Positions 14,430 through 22,834 of a DNA stretch of 64,000 nt are shown one piece after another. Below the pieces are notes generated by a model. The model did no database searches. It saw only the letters and a list, made by a program, of their open reading frames with translations, and had not been told where the DNA came from. The stretch's first letter is position 1; each line of letters begins with the position of its first letter. This DNA is from Burkholderia seminalis DSM 23518. GTDB taxonomy: Bacteria > Pseudomonadota > Gammaproteobacteria > Burkholderiales > Burkholderiaceae. A program made the translations under genes and the position numbers. Where the stretch lies: contig NZ_CADFDK010000011.1 in assembly GCF_902832885.1 (NCBI RefSeq), positions 62,001-126,000 of the forward strand. The letters are read 5' to 3'.

Positions 14430-14708
14430 GTGCTTCCTGATGAGTAGCCGGCGCGCGGGCCGGGCGAAGCCGGGCGCGCGCCGCGATACGGCATGCCGGG
14501 GCGCGGCGCCGACGGACGGCGGGCGCAGCGATGGTCGCCCGCGCGTCTTAAACGGCGCTTAAGGGCCGGCGGTGACGCGGCAACCGGCCGCTCGCGCGGC
14601 CGGCCTGCGGGCATTGTGCCAGAGCGGCGCGGGCCGACGGCGAATTTGCCCCACGGGGACAGTTTGCGGCGCTTTCGGCTTTTATGGTCTAATGGCCGAC
14701 GACGAAAC
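14430..14708. promoter_or_regulatory. Divergent intergenic region between the ABC exporter and the thi operon
   Basis: This 279-base GC-rich gap separates the minus-strand exporter from the TPP riboswitch. It must hold the promoters for both directions. I see no clear consensus pair; TTTATGGTCTAAT just before 14695 is a possible -10 region for the thi transcript. Confidence 0.4.
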
Positions 14709-14808
14709 AGGGGTGCTTCGTGGCGCGGCCGGCGGATGTTCCGGGCGGCGCGGCGAGGCTGAGAAAAACCCTTTGCACCCGATCCGGGTAATACCGGCGA
14801 GGGAAGTT
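14709..14808 (+). ncRNA. TPP riboswitch (THI element)
   Basis: The conserved blocks of the thiamin pyrophosphate aptamer are present in order: GGGGTGC at 14710-14716, CTGAGA at 14759-14764, ACCCTTTGCACCCGATC at 14768-14784, and GGGTAATACCGGCGAGGGAA at 14786-14805. The insert between GGGGTGC and CTGAGA is GC-rich and can form the variable P3 arm. It lies about 240 bases before thiO and presumably shuts down thiOSGE when TPP is plentiful, either through a downstream terminator or by masking a ribosome site; the mechanism cannot be decided from sequence. Confidence 0.95.
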
Positions 14809-14928
14809 TCTGATCCCGCCGGGCCGCGCTGGCCGCCATCCCATATGGTCAGCGCCCGAGTCCCGCCCGGCCGGCCTTTGCTGCCGGTTTCGTCCTTTTG
14901 GGTACGCGCATTGCGCGTTACGGAAGGA

Positions 14929-15051
14929 ATGATGACCGCACAATCTTCAGTCTTTTGCTTGATTCCCGCCCCGATGCCGCACGCGTTCGCATGGGGCGGC
15001 GCGCGCGCGTCGACGCTCGTCGTGCGTATTCGCGCGGAGGGCGCGCGATGA
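14929..15051 (+). CDS. Possible small ORF translationally coupled to thiO
   Basis: A 40-codon ORF starts at ATG 14929 with a good GGAAGGA site (14922-14928 region) and its TGA overlaps the thiO ATG (ATGA, 15048-15051). The predicted peptide (MMTAQSSVFCLIPAPMPHAF then a basic tail) matches no family I know. It could be a leader that makes thiO translation depend on ribosome arrival after the riboswitch. It could also be chance, since GC-rich DNA is rich in open frames. Confidence 0.35.
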   Translation: MMTAQSSVFCLIPAPMPHAFAWGGARASTLVVRIRAEGAR

Positions 15052-16184
15052 ACGTCCAGGATGCACGGCCCGATTTCGCGGTGCTCGGCGGCGGCCTCGT
15101 CGGCCGCCTGATCGCGTGGCGGCTCGCGGGCGACGGGCATCGCGTCGCGCTGTACGAGCGCGGCGGCCCGGACGGCGAGCAGTCGGCTGCCTGGATCGCG
15201 GCCGCGATGCTCGCGCCGCTCGCGGAAGCGGCGAGCGCGGAACGGCTGATCACCGAGCTCGGCGCCGCGTCGCTCGAACGCTGGCCGCAATGGCTCGCGG
15301 AACTGCCCGAACCCGTTTTTTTCCAGCATCACGGCACGCTCGTCGTCTGGCACCACGCGGACCGCGCGGAGGCGCCGCTGTTCGAGCGGCGGGTGCGCGC
15401 GAACGCGCCGGCCGACCTGCTCGACGGCGGTTTCGTGACGCTCGCCGGCGCGCAGGTCGATGCGGCCGAGCCCACGCTCGCGGGCCGTTTCGCCCGCGGC
15501 CTGCTGCTGCCGCGCGAAGGGCAGCTCGACAATCGCCAGGCGCTGCGCGCGCTGGCGGCGGGCCTCGCCGAACGCGGCGTCGATCTCCGCTGGCACGTCG
15601 CGATCGACGATGCCAACCTGCCCGCCGCGCATTTCACGATCGATTGCCGCGGGCTCGGCGCGAAATCCGCGCTGCCCGCGCTGCGCGGCATCCGCGGCGA
15701 AGTCGCGCGCGTGCATGCGCCCGGCATCGGGCTCACGCGGCCCGTGCGGCTGCTGCATCCGCGCTACCCGCTGTACATCGCGCCGAAGCAGGACGATCTC
15801 TATGTGATCGGCGCGACCGAGGTGGAGGGCGAGGACATGTCGCCCGTCAGCGTGCGCTCCGCGCTCGAACTGCTGAGCGCGGCGTTCTCCGTGCATCCGG
15901 CGTTCGGCGAGGCACGCATTCTCGAACTCAACGCGCAGTGCCGGCCGACGCTGCCCGATCACCGCCCGGCGGTGATCTGGGACGGCGCATCGACACTCGC
16001 CGTCAACGGCCTGTACCGGCACGGCTTCATGATCGCGCCGGAAGTCGCGCAGGCAGCCGTCGCGTGCGCGCAAGCCGCGCTCGGCGGCGCGCTGGGCGAT
16101 GCCGACGCGTTCGCCGCGTGGCGCGACGCCGCGCGTTGGCCGACGCTCCTTCATCACCGCAGCGACGCGCGCCAGCCGGCCTGA
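15048..16184 (+). CDS. thiO: Glycine oxidase ThiO (FAD-dependent)
   Basis: ThiO oxidises glycine to dehydroglycine (iminoglycine), the two-carbon unit that ThiG joins into the thiazole ring of thiamin. The 378-residue DAO-fold protein has the FAD motif VLGGGLVGRLIAWRL near residues 10-24 and the late HRPAVIWDG and GLYRHGFMIAP segments typical of ThiO. The ATG at 15048 was preferred because the extension upstream is arginine-rich shadow sequence. It is the first pathway gene after the TPP riboswitch and is followed 32 bases later by thiS. Confidence 0.93.
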   Translation: MNVQDARPDFAVLGGGLVGRLIAWRLAGDGHRVALYERGGPDGEQSAAWIAAAMLAPLAEAASAERLITELGAASLERWPQWLAELPEPVFFQHHGTLVVWHHADRAEAPLFERRVRANAPADLLDGGFVTLAGAQVDAAEPTLAGRFARGLLLPREGQLDNRQALRALAAGLAERGVDLRWHVAIDDANLPAAHFTIDCRGLGAKSALPALRGIRGEVARVHAPGIGLTRPVRLLHPRYPLYIAPKQDDLYVIGATEVEGEDMSPVSVRSALELLSAAFSVHPAFGEARILELNAQCRPTLPDHRPAVIWDGASTLAVNGLYRHGFMIAPEVAQAAVACAQAALGGALGDADAFAAWRDAARWPTLLHHRSDARQPA

Positions 16185-16216
16185 CGCGCGCCGCCGACCG
16201 AATCCGACCGAGCCTC

Positions 16217-16414
16217 ATGGATATCCAGATCAACCAACAGACGCTGACGCTGCCCGACGGCGCGACGGTGGCCGACGCGCTCGCCGCGTACGGCGCGCGG
16301 CCGCCGTACGCGGTCGCGCTGAACGGCAATTTCGTCGCGCGCACGCAGCATGCGGCGCGCGCGCTCGCGGCGGGCGACAAGCTCGACGTCGTGCACCCCG
16401 TCGCGGGCGGCTGA
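16217..16414 (+). CDS. thiS: Sulfur carrier protein ThiS
   Basis: ThiS is a 65-residue ubiquitin-like carrier. Its C-terminal Gly-Gly (VHPVAGG) is adenylated by ThiF and converted to the thiocarboxylate that gives sulfur to the thiazole. Size, the MDIQINQQ start and the diglycine tail all fit. It lies between thiO and thiG in the same orientation. A ThiF-type activating enzyme is not in this window. Confidence 0.95.
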   Translation: MDIQINQQTLTLPDGATVADALAAYGARPPYAVALNGNFVARTQHAARALAAGDKLDVVHPVAGG

Positions 16415-16452
16415 GCGCCGCCGGTTCGTCCCCGCTCTTCCAGGAAAACGAC

Positions 16453-17268
16453 ATGACGTCCCTCACCTCCGCCGACGCGCTGACGCTGTACGGCGAAACC
16501 TTCGCAAGCCGCGTGCTGCTCGGCACGTCGCGTTATCCGTCGCTGCAGTCGCTGTCCGATTCGATCGACGCGTCGCGTCCCGGGATGGTGACGGTCGCGC
16601 TGCGCCGCCAGATGACGGGCGGCACCGCAGAAGCCGGCTTCTTCGACCTGCTCAAGCGCCACGCGGTGCCGCTGCTGCCGAACACGGCCGGCTGCCAGAC
16701 CGTCGCCGAGGCCGTGACGACCGCGCACATGGCGCGCGAGGTGTTCGGCACCGACTGGATCAAGCTCGAGCTGATCGGCGACGACTACACGCTGCAGCCC
16801 GATCCGGTCGGGTTGATCGAGGCCGCCGCGCAACTGGTCAAGGACGGCTTCAAGGTGCTGCCGTACTGCACCGAGGATCTCGTGATCGGCCGGCGCCTGC
16901 TCGACGTCGGCTGCGAGGCGCTGATGCCGTGGGGCGCGCCGATCGGCACGGGCAAGGGCATCGTGAACCCGTACGGCCTGCGCGTGCTGCGCGAGCGGCT
17001 GCCGGACGTGCCGCTGATCGTCGATGCGGGGCTCGGCGTACCGTCGCACGCGTGCCAGGTGATGGAGTGGGGCTTCGACGGCGTGCTGCTGAACACGGCC
17101 GTGTCGCAGGCCACGCACCCGGAGATCATGGCGCGCGCGTTCGCGCAGGGCGTCGAGGCGGGGCGCGCCGCGTACCTGGCCGGGCCGATGGACGCACGCG
17201 AGACCGCGCACGCGAGCACGCCGGTCGTCGGGATGCCGTTCTGGCACCAGGACGGGGGCGGCGCATGA
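16453..17268 (+). CDS. thiG: Thiazole synthase
   Basis: ThiG builds the thiazole phosphate from 1-deoxyxylulose 5-phosphate, dehydroglycine and ThiS-thiocarboxylate. The 271-residue TIM-barrel protein shows the early SRVLLGTSRYPS segment, the VTVALRRQ strand with the reactive region, and the PLIVDAGLGVPSHA and GVLLNTAVS phosphate-binding loops. Its TGA overlaps the thiE ATG (ATGA), which indicates coupling. Confidence 0.96.
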   Translation: MTSLTSADALTLYGETFASRVLLGTSRYPSLQSLSDSIDASRPGMVTVALRRQMTGGTAEAGFFDLLKRHAVPLLPNTAGCQTVAEAVTTAHMAREVFGTDWIKLELIGDDYTLQPDPVGLIEAAAQLVKDGFKVLPYCTEDLVIGRRLLDVGCEALMPWGAPIGTGKGIVNPYGLRVLRERLPDVPLIVDAGLGVPSHACQVMEWGFDGVLLNTAVSQATHPEIMARAFAQGVEAGRAAYLAGPMDARETAHASTPVVGMPFWHQDGGGA

Positions 17269-18389
17269 GCGCGCGCTTCGCCGACGCATTCTGGCCGCCG
17301 GCCGACGAGCTGGCCGAAGCGGCCGAACGGATTCGCGCCCGCCTCGGCGACTGGCCGGACGGCGCGGCGCCGTGGCGGCTCTGCGTGGCGGCGCCCGACG
17401 TGCCGTCCGACGGCGACGTGCTGATCGTGTCCGCCGGCGACCGCGCCGCGCAGGCGCGCGCGTCGGCCGCGTCGCGGCCGGCCTCGCCGGAGGCGGTCGC
17501 GATCGAATTCGACGAGCAGGGTGCGGTGCTGCATGCGGCGGGCGCGCGTTACGCGCTCGAAGCCGCGCATCCGCTCGCGGACGACTGGATCGCGGCGCTC
17601 GCCGCCTTCCTCGATTGCGGCTTCGCGCCGGTCGACGCGCTGGTGCTCGCGCTGGCGTGGCAAGACGGCGACGAGACGCGTGCCGCCGACGCGTGGCCGG
17701 TCGATGCCGCGCGGTTTCCGCGTGTCGCCGGGCTGCCGCCCGCGCCGGAGCCGGCATTCGCGCCGTGCCCCGCGCAACTCGGCCTCTATCCGGTCGTGCC
17801 GGACGCGGCGTGGGTCGAGCGCGTGCTCGAGGGCGGTGCGCGGACCGTGCAACTGCGCGTGAAAGGCGCGACGCCGGACGCGCTGCGCCGCGAAATCGCG
17901 CGTGCGGTCGCGGCGGGGCGTCGTTATCCCGATGCGCGCGTGTTCATCAACGATCACTGGCAGATCGCGGTAGATGAAGGCGCGTACGGCGTTCATCTGG
18001 GTCAGGAGGACCTCGAAACGGCCGATCTGGCCGCGATCGCGCGCGCGGGCCTGCGGCTCGGACTTTCGAGCCACAGTTATTACGAGATGTTGCGAGCGTT
18101 GCACGCGCGCCCGAGCTACCTCGCGCTCGGCCCCGTCTACGCGACCGCCACGAAGGCCGTCGCCGCGCCGCCCCAGGGCCTCGCGCGGATTGCCCGCTAC
18201 GCGCGCTTCGCCAGCGCGCGGGCGCCGCTCGTCGCGATCGGCGGGGTGGGGCTCGACACGCTGCCGGCCGTGCTGGCGACGGGCGTCGGCAGCGTCGCGG
18301 TGGTCAGCGCGGTCACGGGCGCCGCCGATTATCGGACGGCGCTTATTGCGCTGCAGCAATGTTTTCCCGGACAATTTGACAATCATTGA
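17265..18389 (+). CDS. thiE: Thiamine-phosphate synthase with a long N-terminal extension
   Basis: ThiE couples hydroxymethylpyrimidine pyrophosphate with thiazole phosphate to give thiamin phosphate. The C-terminal half (about residues 165-374) is a normal ThiE barrel: GLYPVVPD, a VQLRVKG strand, FINDHWQIA, GVHLGQEDL, LGLSSHSYYE and LALGPVYATATKA. The preceding 165 residues are extra compared with the usual 210-residue enzyme. Their alanine-rich helical pattern vaguely resembles the end of a ThiD-type kinase, without a recognisable ATP site. The ATGA overlap with thiG supports this start, so the extension is translated. Terminal gene of the thi operon. Confidence 0.92.
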   Translation: MSARFADAFWPPADELAEAAERIRARLGDWPDGAAPWRLCVAAPDVPSDGDVLIVSAGDRAAQARASAASRPASPEAVAIEFDEQGAVLHAAGARYALEAAHPLADDWIAALAAFLDCGFAPVDALVLALAWQDGDETRAADAWPVDAARFPRVAGLPPAPEPAFAPCPAQLGLYPVVPDAAWVERVLEGGARTVQLRVKGATPDALRREIARAVAAGRRYPDARVFINDHWQIAVDEGAYGVHLGQEDLETADLAAIARAGLRLGLSSHSYYEMLRALHARPSYLALGPVYATATKAVAAPPQGLARIARYARFASARAPLVAIGGVGLDTLPAVLATGVGSVAVVSAVTGAADYRTALIALQQCFPGQFDNH

Positions 18390-18411
18390 CCGCCGGGCCC
18401 GGAACGGCGTC

Positions 18412-18441
18412 ACGACATCATTCCAATGCAGGCCCTATAAT
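18412..18441 (+). promoter_or_regulatory. Putative sigma-70 promoter for the mla operon
   Basis: A consensus TATAAT at 18436-18441 is preceded by ACGACA (18412-18417) at 18-base spacing, 32 bases before the mlaF start. The same CCCTATAATYC string precedes the YadG-like gene. Confidence 0.55.
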
Positions 18442-18473
18442 TCGGCGTTCTGCGTAAAAGGACTGTCAGCTCC

Positions 18474-19295
18474 GTGAGCCCCACTCCTACCGAGACCCTG
18501 CTGGAACTTCGCGACGTCGACTTTGGCTACGGCGACCGCCTCGTCCTGTCCAACCTGAACCTGCGCTTCGGGCGCGGGCAGGTCGTCGCGGTCATGGGCG
18601 GCTCGGGTTGCGGCAAGACCACCGTGCTGCGCCTGATCGGCGGCCTCGTGCGCGCGCGCCGCGGCCAGGTGCTGTTCGACGGCGCCGACGTCGGCGCGCA
18701 AACGCGCGACGGCCTGTACGCGCTGCGCCGCAAGATGGGCATGCTGTTCCAGTTCGGCGCGTTGTTTACCGACATGTCGGTGTTCGAGAACGTCGCGTTC
18801 GCGCTGCGCGAGCATACCGACCTGCCCGAAGACCTGATCCGCGACCTCGTGCTGATGAAGCTCAACGCGGTCGGCCTGCGCGGCGCGCGCGACCTGATGC
18901 CGTCCGAGGTGTCGGGCGGGATGGCGCGCCGGATCGCGCTCGCCCGCGCGATCGCGCTCGATCCGCAGCTCATCATGTACGACGAGCCGTTCGCCGGCCT
19001 CGACCCGATCTCGCTCGGCATCACCGCGAACCTGATCCGCACGCTGAACCAGGCGCTCGGCGCGACCTCGATCCTCGTCACGCACGACGTGCCGGAATCG
19101 TTCGCGATCGCCGACTACGTGTACTTTCTGGCCAACGGCGGCGTGCTCGCGCAGGGCACACCCGACGAGCTGCGCGCGTCGACCGATCCGAGCGTGCGGC
19201 AGTTCATCGACGGCGCGCCGGACGGCCCGTTCAAATTTCATTACACGAGCCCGCCGCTTGCAGCGGATTTCGGGCTCGGCGGAGGGCGCGCATGA
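18474..19295 (+). CDS. mlaF: Mla phospholipid transport ATP-binding protein
   Basis: MlaF is the ATPase of the MlaFEDB complex, which moves phospholipids between the inner membrane and the periplasmic carrier MlaC and so keeps the outer membrane asymmetric. The 273-residue protein has Walker A GGSGCGKTT, the signature VSGGMARR and Walker B LIMYDEPFAGLD. It starts with GTG at 18474, with AAAAGGA upstream. The stop overlaps the mlaE start (ATGA). It is the first gene of an mlaF-E-D-A-C-B operon. Confidence 0.95.
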   Translation: MSPTPTETLLELRDVDFGYGDRLVLSNLNLRFGRGQVVAVMGGSGCGKTTVLRLIGGLVRARRGQVLFDGADVGAQTRDGLYALRRKMGMLFQFGALFTDMSVFENVAFALREHTDLPEDLIRDLVLMKLNAVGLRGARDLMPSEVSGGMARRIALARAIALDPQLIMYDEPFAGLDPISLGITANLIRTLNQALGATSILVTHDVPESFAIADYVYFLANGGVLAQGTPDELRASTDPSVRQFIDGAPDGPFKFHYTSPPLAADFGLGGGRA

Positions 19296-20059
19296 TCAGC
19301 GCGATCGGACGTTACGTCATCGGCGGCCTCGAGCGCGCGGGCTACGGCACGCGGCTGTTCGCACGCCTCGTGCTGCAATTCTTCCCGCTGCTGCGCCGGC
19401 CGCGGCTGGTCACGAAGCAGATCCACTTCCTCGGCAACTATTCGTTCGTGATCATTGCCGTGTCGGGGCTGTTCGTCGGCTTCGTGCTCGGCCTGCAGGG
19501 CTATTACACGCTGAACCGCTACGGGTCCGAGCAGGCGCTCGGCCTGCTGGTCGCGCTGTCGCTCGTGCGCGAGCTCGGCCCGGTCGTCACCGCGCTGCTG
19601 TTCGCGGGCCGCGCGGGCACGTCGCTCACGGCCGAGATCGGCCTGATGAAGGCCGGCGAGCAGCTCACCGCGCTCGAAATGATGGCGGTGGACCCGATCA
19701 AGACGGTGATCGCGCCGCGCATGTGGGCGGGCATCATCGCGATGCCGCTGCTCGCGGCGATCTTCAACGCGGTCGGTGTGCTCGGCGGCTACTTCGTCGG
19801 CGTCGTGCTGATCGGCGTCGATCCGGGCGCGTTCTGGTCGCAGATGCAGGGCGGGGTCCAGGTCTGGGCCGACGTCGGCAACGGCGTGCTGAAGAGCATC
19901 GTGTTCGGGTTCGCCGTGACCTTCATTGCGCTGTATCAGGGGTATGAAGCGAAGCCCACGCCCGAAGGCGTGTCGCGCGCGACCACCAAGACGGTCGTGT
20001 TCGCGTCGCTCGCCGTACTCGGCCTCGATTTCCTGCTGACCGCGCTGATGTTCAGCTAA
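19292..20059 (+). CDS. mlaE: Mla phospholipid transport permease
   Basis: MlaE is the inner-membrane permease of the MlaFEDB complex. The 255-residue protein has the MlaE/YrbE fold with about five to six hydrophobic segments and the family motif RELGPVVTALLFAGRAGTS near residue 90. Its start is fixed by the four-base overlap with mlaF. mlaD follows after 24 bases. Confidence 0.95.
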   Translation: MISAIGRYVIGGLERAGYGTRLFARLVLQFFPLLRRPRLVTKQIHFLGNYSFVIIAVSGLFVGFVLGLQGYYTLNRYGSEQALGLLVALSLVRELGPVVTALLFAGRAGTSLTAEIGLMKAGEQLTALEMMAVDPIKTVIAPRMWAGIIAMPLLAAIFNAVGVLGGYFVGVVLIGVDPGAFWSQMQGGVQVWADVGNGVLKSIVFGFAVTFIALYQGYEAKPTPEGVSRATTKTVVFASLAVLGLDFLLTALMFS

Positions 20060-20083
20060 GCCTCAGTCAAGCCAAATTTTGGG

Positions 20084-20641
20084 ATGACGATGAAAAAGAC
20101 TGCTCTCGACTTCTGGGTCGGCCTGTTCGTGGTGGTGGGCTTCCTTGCGGTGCTGTTCCTGGCGCTGAAGGTCGGCAACATGAGCTCGCTGTCGTTTCAG
20201 CCGACCTACTCGGTCCGGATGAAATTCGACAATATCGGCGGGCTGAAGCCGCGCGCGGCCGTGAAGAGTGCCGGCGTCGTGGTCGGCCGCGTGAAGTCGA
20301 TCGGCTTCGACACGAACACGTACCAGGCGCTGGTGACGATCGACATCGACGGCCAGTACCCGTTCCCGAAGGATTCGTCGGCGAAGATCCTGACGTCGGG
20401 CCTGCTCGGCGAGCAATACATCGGCCTCGATCCGGGCGGCGACACGGAAATGCTGAAGTCGGGCGATACGATCTCGATGACGCAGTCGGCGATCGTGCTC
20501 GAGAACCTGATCGGCCAGTTCCTGTACAGCAAGGCCGCCGATGCGGGCGGTGCGAAGCCGGCAGCCGGCGCGGCGGCTCCGGTGGCGGTGCCGGCGTCGG
20601 CGTCGGCGGTGTCCGCCGCGTCCGGTTCGGCGGCCCAATAA
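20084..20641 (+). CDS. mlaD: Mla substrate-binding MCE protein
   Basis: MlaD is anchored in the inner membrane and forms the hexameric MCE ring that hands lipid to MlaC. The 185-residue protein has one N-terminal membrane span (about residues 10-30) and one MCE domain (YSVRMKFDNIGGL, LTSGLLGEQYIGL). The last 35 residues are an alanine-rich tail of low complexity. ATG at 20090 is an equally possible start two codons later. Confidence 0.94.
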   Translation: MTMKKTALDFWVGLFVVVGFLAVLFLALKVGNMSSLSFQPTYSVRMKFDNIGGLKPRAAVKSAGVVVGRVKSIGFDTNTYQALVTIDIDGQYPFPKDSSAKILTSGLLGEQYIGLDPGGDTEMLKSGDTISMTQSAIVLENLIGQFLYSKAADAGGAKPAAGAAAPVAVPASASAVSAASGSAAQ

Positions 20642-20666
20642 CCACACGAGAGAATAGAAGAGGGTA

Positions 20667-21629
20667 ATGACCATGCAGACGATCCGCATCAGGCACGCCG
20701 CGCTGGCGATAGCGGCAGCCGCCGCGTTGAGCGGCTGCGCGACCGTGCAGACGCCGACCAAGGGCGATCCGCTCGAAGGCTTCAACCGGACGATGTACAA
20801 GTTCAACGACACGGTCGACACCTACGCGCTGAAACCGGTCGCGAAGGGCTACCAGTACGTGGTGCCGCAGCCGGTGCGCGACAGCGTGACGAACTTCTTC
20901 TCGAACATCGGCGACGTCTACATCGCGGCGAACAACATCGTGCAGCTGCGGATCGCGGACGGCGTCGGCGACATCATGCGCGTCGTGATCAACACGGTGT
21001 TCGGCGTCGGCGGCCTGTTCGACGTCGCGACGATCGCGAAGCTGCCGAAGCACACGGCCGATTTCGGGATCACGATGGGCCGCTACGGCATGCCGTCGGG
21101 CCCGTACCTCGTGCTGCCGCTGCTCGGCCCGAGCACGCTGCGCGACACGGCCGGCCTCGGCGTCGACTACGTCGGCAATCCGCTCACCTACGTGAAGCCG
21201 GACGGCCTGAGCTGGGGCCTGTTCGGCGTCAACCTCGTCAACACGCGTGCGAACCTGCTCGGCGCGGGCGACGTGCTGGATGCCGCGGCGCTCGACAAGT
21301 ATTCGTTCGTGCGCAACGCGTACCTGCAGCGCCGCCAGATGCTGATCAGCAACGCGCGCGGCGAGGCCGCCGCGACGTCGAGCAACGACGCGCTGCCGAA
21401 GTACGATCTGCCGGACGACGGCGCGGCACCGGCGGCGGCCGGTACGGCGGGCGCGGCAGCGGTGAGCGGCGCGACCGCGCCGGCGGGGGCATCGGGCGCG
21501 GCGGTTGCCGCGCCGGCCTCGGGCACGGCCGAAGGACCGAATCCGGCCAGCGAAACGAACGTGCCGGCGATGCAGGTGGCGCCGCCGTCGCCGGGCGGGT
21601 TCCGCTTCCCGAGCATCCGGCTGCACTGA
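20667..21629 (+). CDS. mlaA: Outer-membrane lipoprotein MlaA (VacJ)
   Basis: MlaA removes mislocalised phospholipids from the outer leaflet of the outer membrane and passes them to MlaC. The 320-residue protein has a lipoprotein signal with lipobox LSGC (Cys at about residue 24) and the VacJ core (DPLEGFNRTMYKFND, PLLGPSTLRDT). The C-terminal 85 residues are Ala/Gly/Pro-rich and probably disordered. mlaA sits inside the mla operon here, while in Escherichia coli it is unlinked. Confidence 0.94.
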   Translation: MTMQTIRIRHAALAIAAAAALSGCATVQTPTKGDPLEGFNRTMYKFNDTVDTYALKPVAKGYQYVVPQPVRDSVTNFFSNIGDVYIAANNIVQLRIADGVGDIMRVVINTVFGVGGLFDVATIAKLPKHTADFGITMGRYGMPSGPYLVLPLLGPSTLRDTAGLGVDYVGNPLTYVKPDGLSWGLFGVNLVNTRANLLGAGDVLDAAALDKYSFVRNAYLQRRQMLISNARGEAAATSSNDALPKYDLPDDGAAPAAAGTAGAAAVSGATAPAGASGAAVAAPASGTAEGPNPASETNVPAMQVAPPSPGGFRFPSIRLH

Positions 21630-21725
21630 CGGATTTACATTCGTTACAGCCGGAAACGATTCAGTCGGTAGCGTGCGCGAACTTGCGCGTAAGCTACCTG
21701 CTCCAACCTTCGCATCGACTCATTC

Positions 21726-22370
21726 ATGCAGGTCACTATGATGAAAAAACTGTTCCTGATCCCCGTATTCGCGGCGCTGTTCTCGTTCGGCAGCGCGGCT
21801 CACGCGCAAGTCGACCAGTCGAACCCGCAGTCGCTGATCAAGACGGCGACGCAGCAGGTGCTCGACGAAGTCAAGCAGCAGACGATCAAGCAGGGCGACA
21901 CCAACCGCATCATCTCGATCGTCAACAAGGACATCCTGCCGTACACCGATTTCCGCCGCACCACGCAGCTCGCGATGGGCCGCAACTGGCGCACGGCAAC
22001 GGCCGAGCAGCAGCAGCAGGTTCAGGAGCAGTTCAAGCTGCTGCTGATCCGCACGTACTCGGGCGCGCTGGCGCAGCTGAAGCCGGACCAGCAGATCCAG
22101 TACCCGCCGTTCCGCGCCGATCCGGCCGATACCGATGTCGTGGTCAAGACGGTCGCGATGAACAACGGCCAGCCGGTCCAGATCGATTACCGCCTGTACA
22201 AGTCGGCGAACGGCTGGAAGGTGTATGACCTGAACGTGCTCGGCGCGTGGCTGATCCAGACGTACCAGCAGCAGTTCAACGAAAAGATCCAGCAAAGCGG
22301 CGTGGACGGCCTGATCCAGTTCCTGACGCAGCGCAACCAGCAACTTGCCGCCGGCAAGCAAGCGTCGTGA
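21726..22370 (+). CDS. mlaC: Periplasmic phospholipid-binding protein MlaC
   Basis: MlaC shuttles phospholipids across the periplasm between MlaA and MlaFEDB. The 214-residue protein has a signal peptide (KKLFLIPVFAALFSFGSAAHA, cleavage after AHA) and the Tol-tolerance/MlaC domain with GRNWRTAT and VYDLNVLGAWLIQTYQQQF. ATG at 21741 (MKKLF) is a plausible alternative start that gives a shorter signal. The stop overlaps the GTG of mlaB. Confidence 0.93.
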   Translation: MQVTMMKKLFLIPVFAALFSFGSAAHAQVDQSNPQSLIKTATQQVLDEVKQQTIKQGDTNRIISIVNKDILPYTDFRRTTQLAMGRNWRTATAEQQQQVQEQFKLLLIRTYSGALAQLKPDQQIQYPPFRADPADTDVVVKTVAMNNGQPVQIDYRLYKSANGWKVYDLNVLGAWLIQTYQQQFNEKIQQSGVDGLIQFLTQRNQQLAAGKQAS

Positions 22371-22642
22371 GCGGCTTCGAAGCCGGCTCCTCGCTGACCG
22401 TCGCGAGCGCGAAGTCCGCGCTCGCGGACGGTCTTGCGCGCATCGGCGCGGGCGCCACCGCCGTCGATTGCGCGGCGCTGACGCAGTTCGACTCGTCCGC
22501 GCTCGCCGTGCTGCTCGCATGGCAACGTGCCGCCATGTCGCGCGGCGCGACCCTCGACATCCTCAATCTCCCGCCGAAGCTCGCCAGCCTCGCGCGCGCC
22601 TACGGCGTCGACGCGCTCATCGACGGCACCGGGCGACATTGA
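22367..22642 (+). CDS. mlaB: STAS-domain protein MlaB
   Basis: MlaB is the cytoplasmic STAS subunit that binds and activates MlaF. The 91-residue protein has a STAS pattern: a DCAALTQFDSSALAVLL strand-turn-helix around residues 30-47. It starts with GTG at 22367, overlapping the mlaC stop (GTGA). It is the last gene of the mla operon. Confidence 0.85.
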   Translation: MSGFEAGSSLTVASAKSALADGLARIGAGATAVDCAALTQFDSSALAVLLAWQRAAMSRGATLDILNLPPKLASLARAYGVDALIDGTGRH

Positions 22643-22732
22643 CCCTGTCCGACCGGAGCCTGCCGCGCCAGCTGGCGCGCGCACGCGTCAGGCCGCGCGC
22701 CTCCGGCGCCGGCTCCCCCAGCCGGTTTGCCC

Positions 22733-22738
22733 TATAAT
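22733..22738 (+). promoter_or_regulatory. Consensus -10 element upstream of the YadG-like gene
   Basis: TATAAT at 22733-22738, in the context CCCTATAATC, lies about 95 bases before the ABC ATPase start. No good -35 match is seen at the expected distance. Confidence 0.4.
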
Positions 22739-22834
22739 CAAGCGTTTTGCGGGGCAGCCAATCGGCGTCCGGCCCCCATTTTCTTTCGCAGCAAGCACAG
22801 AATAGGCGTCGCGGCCCTGGCGTCGCGCACAGTC

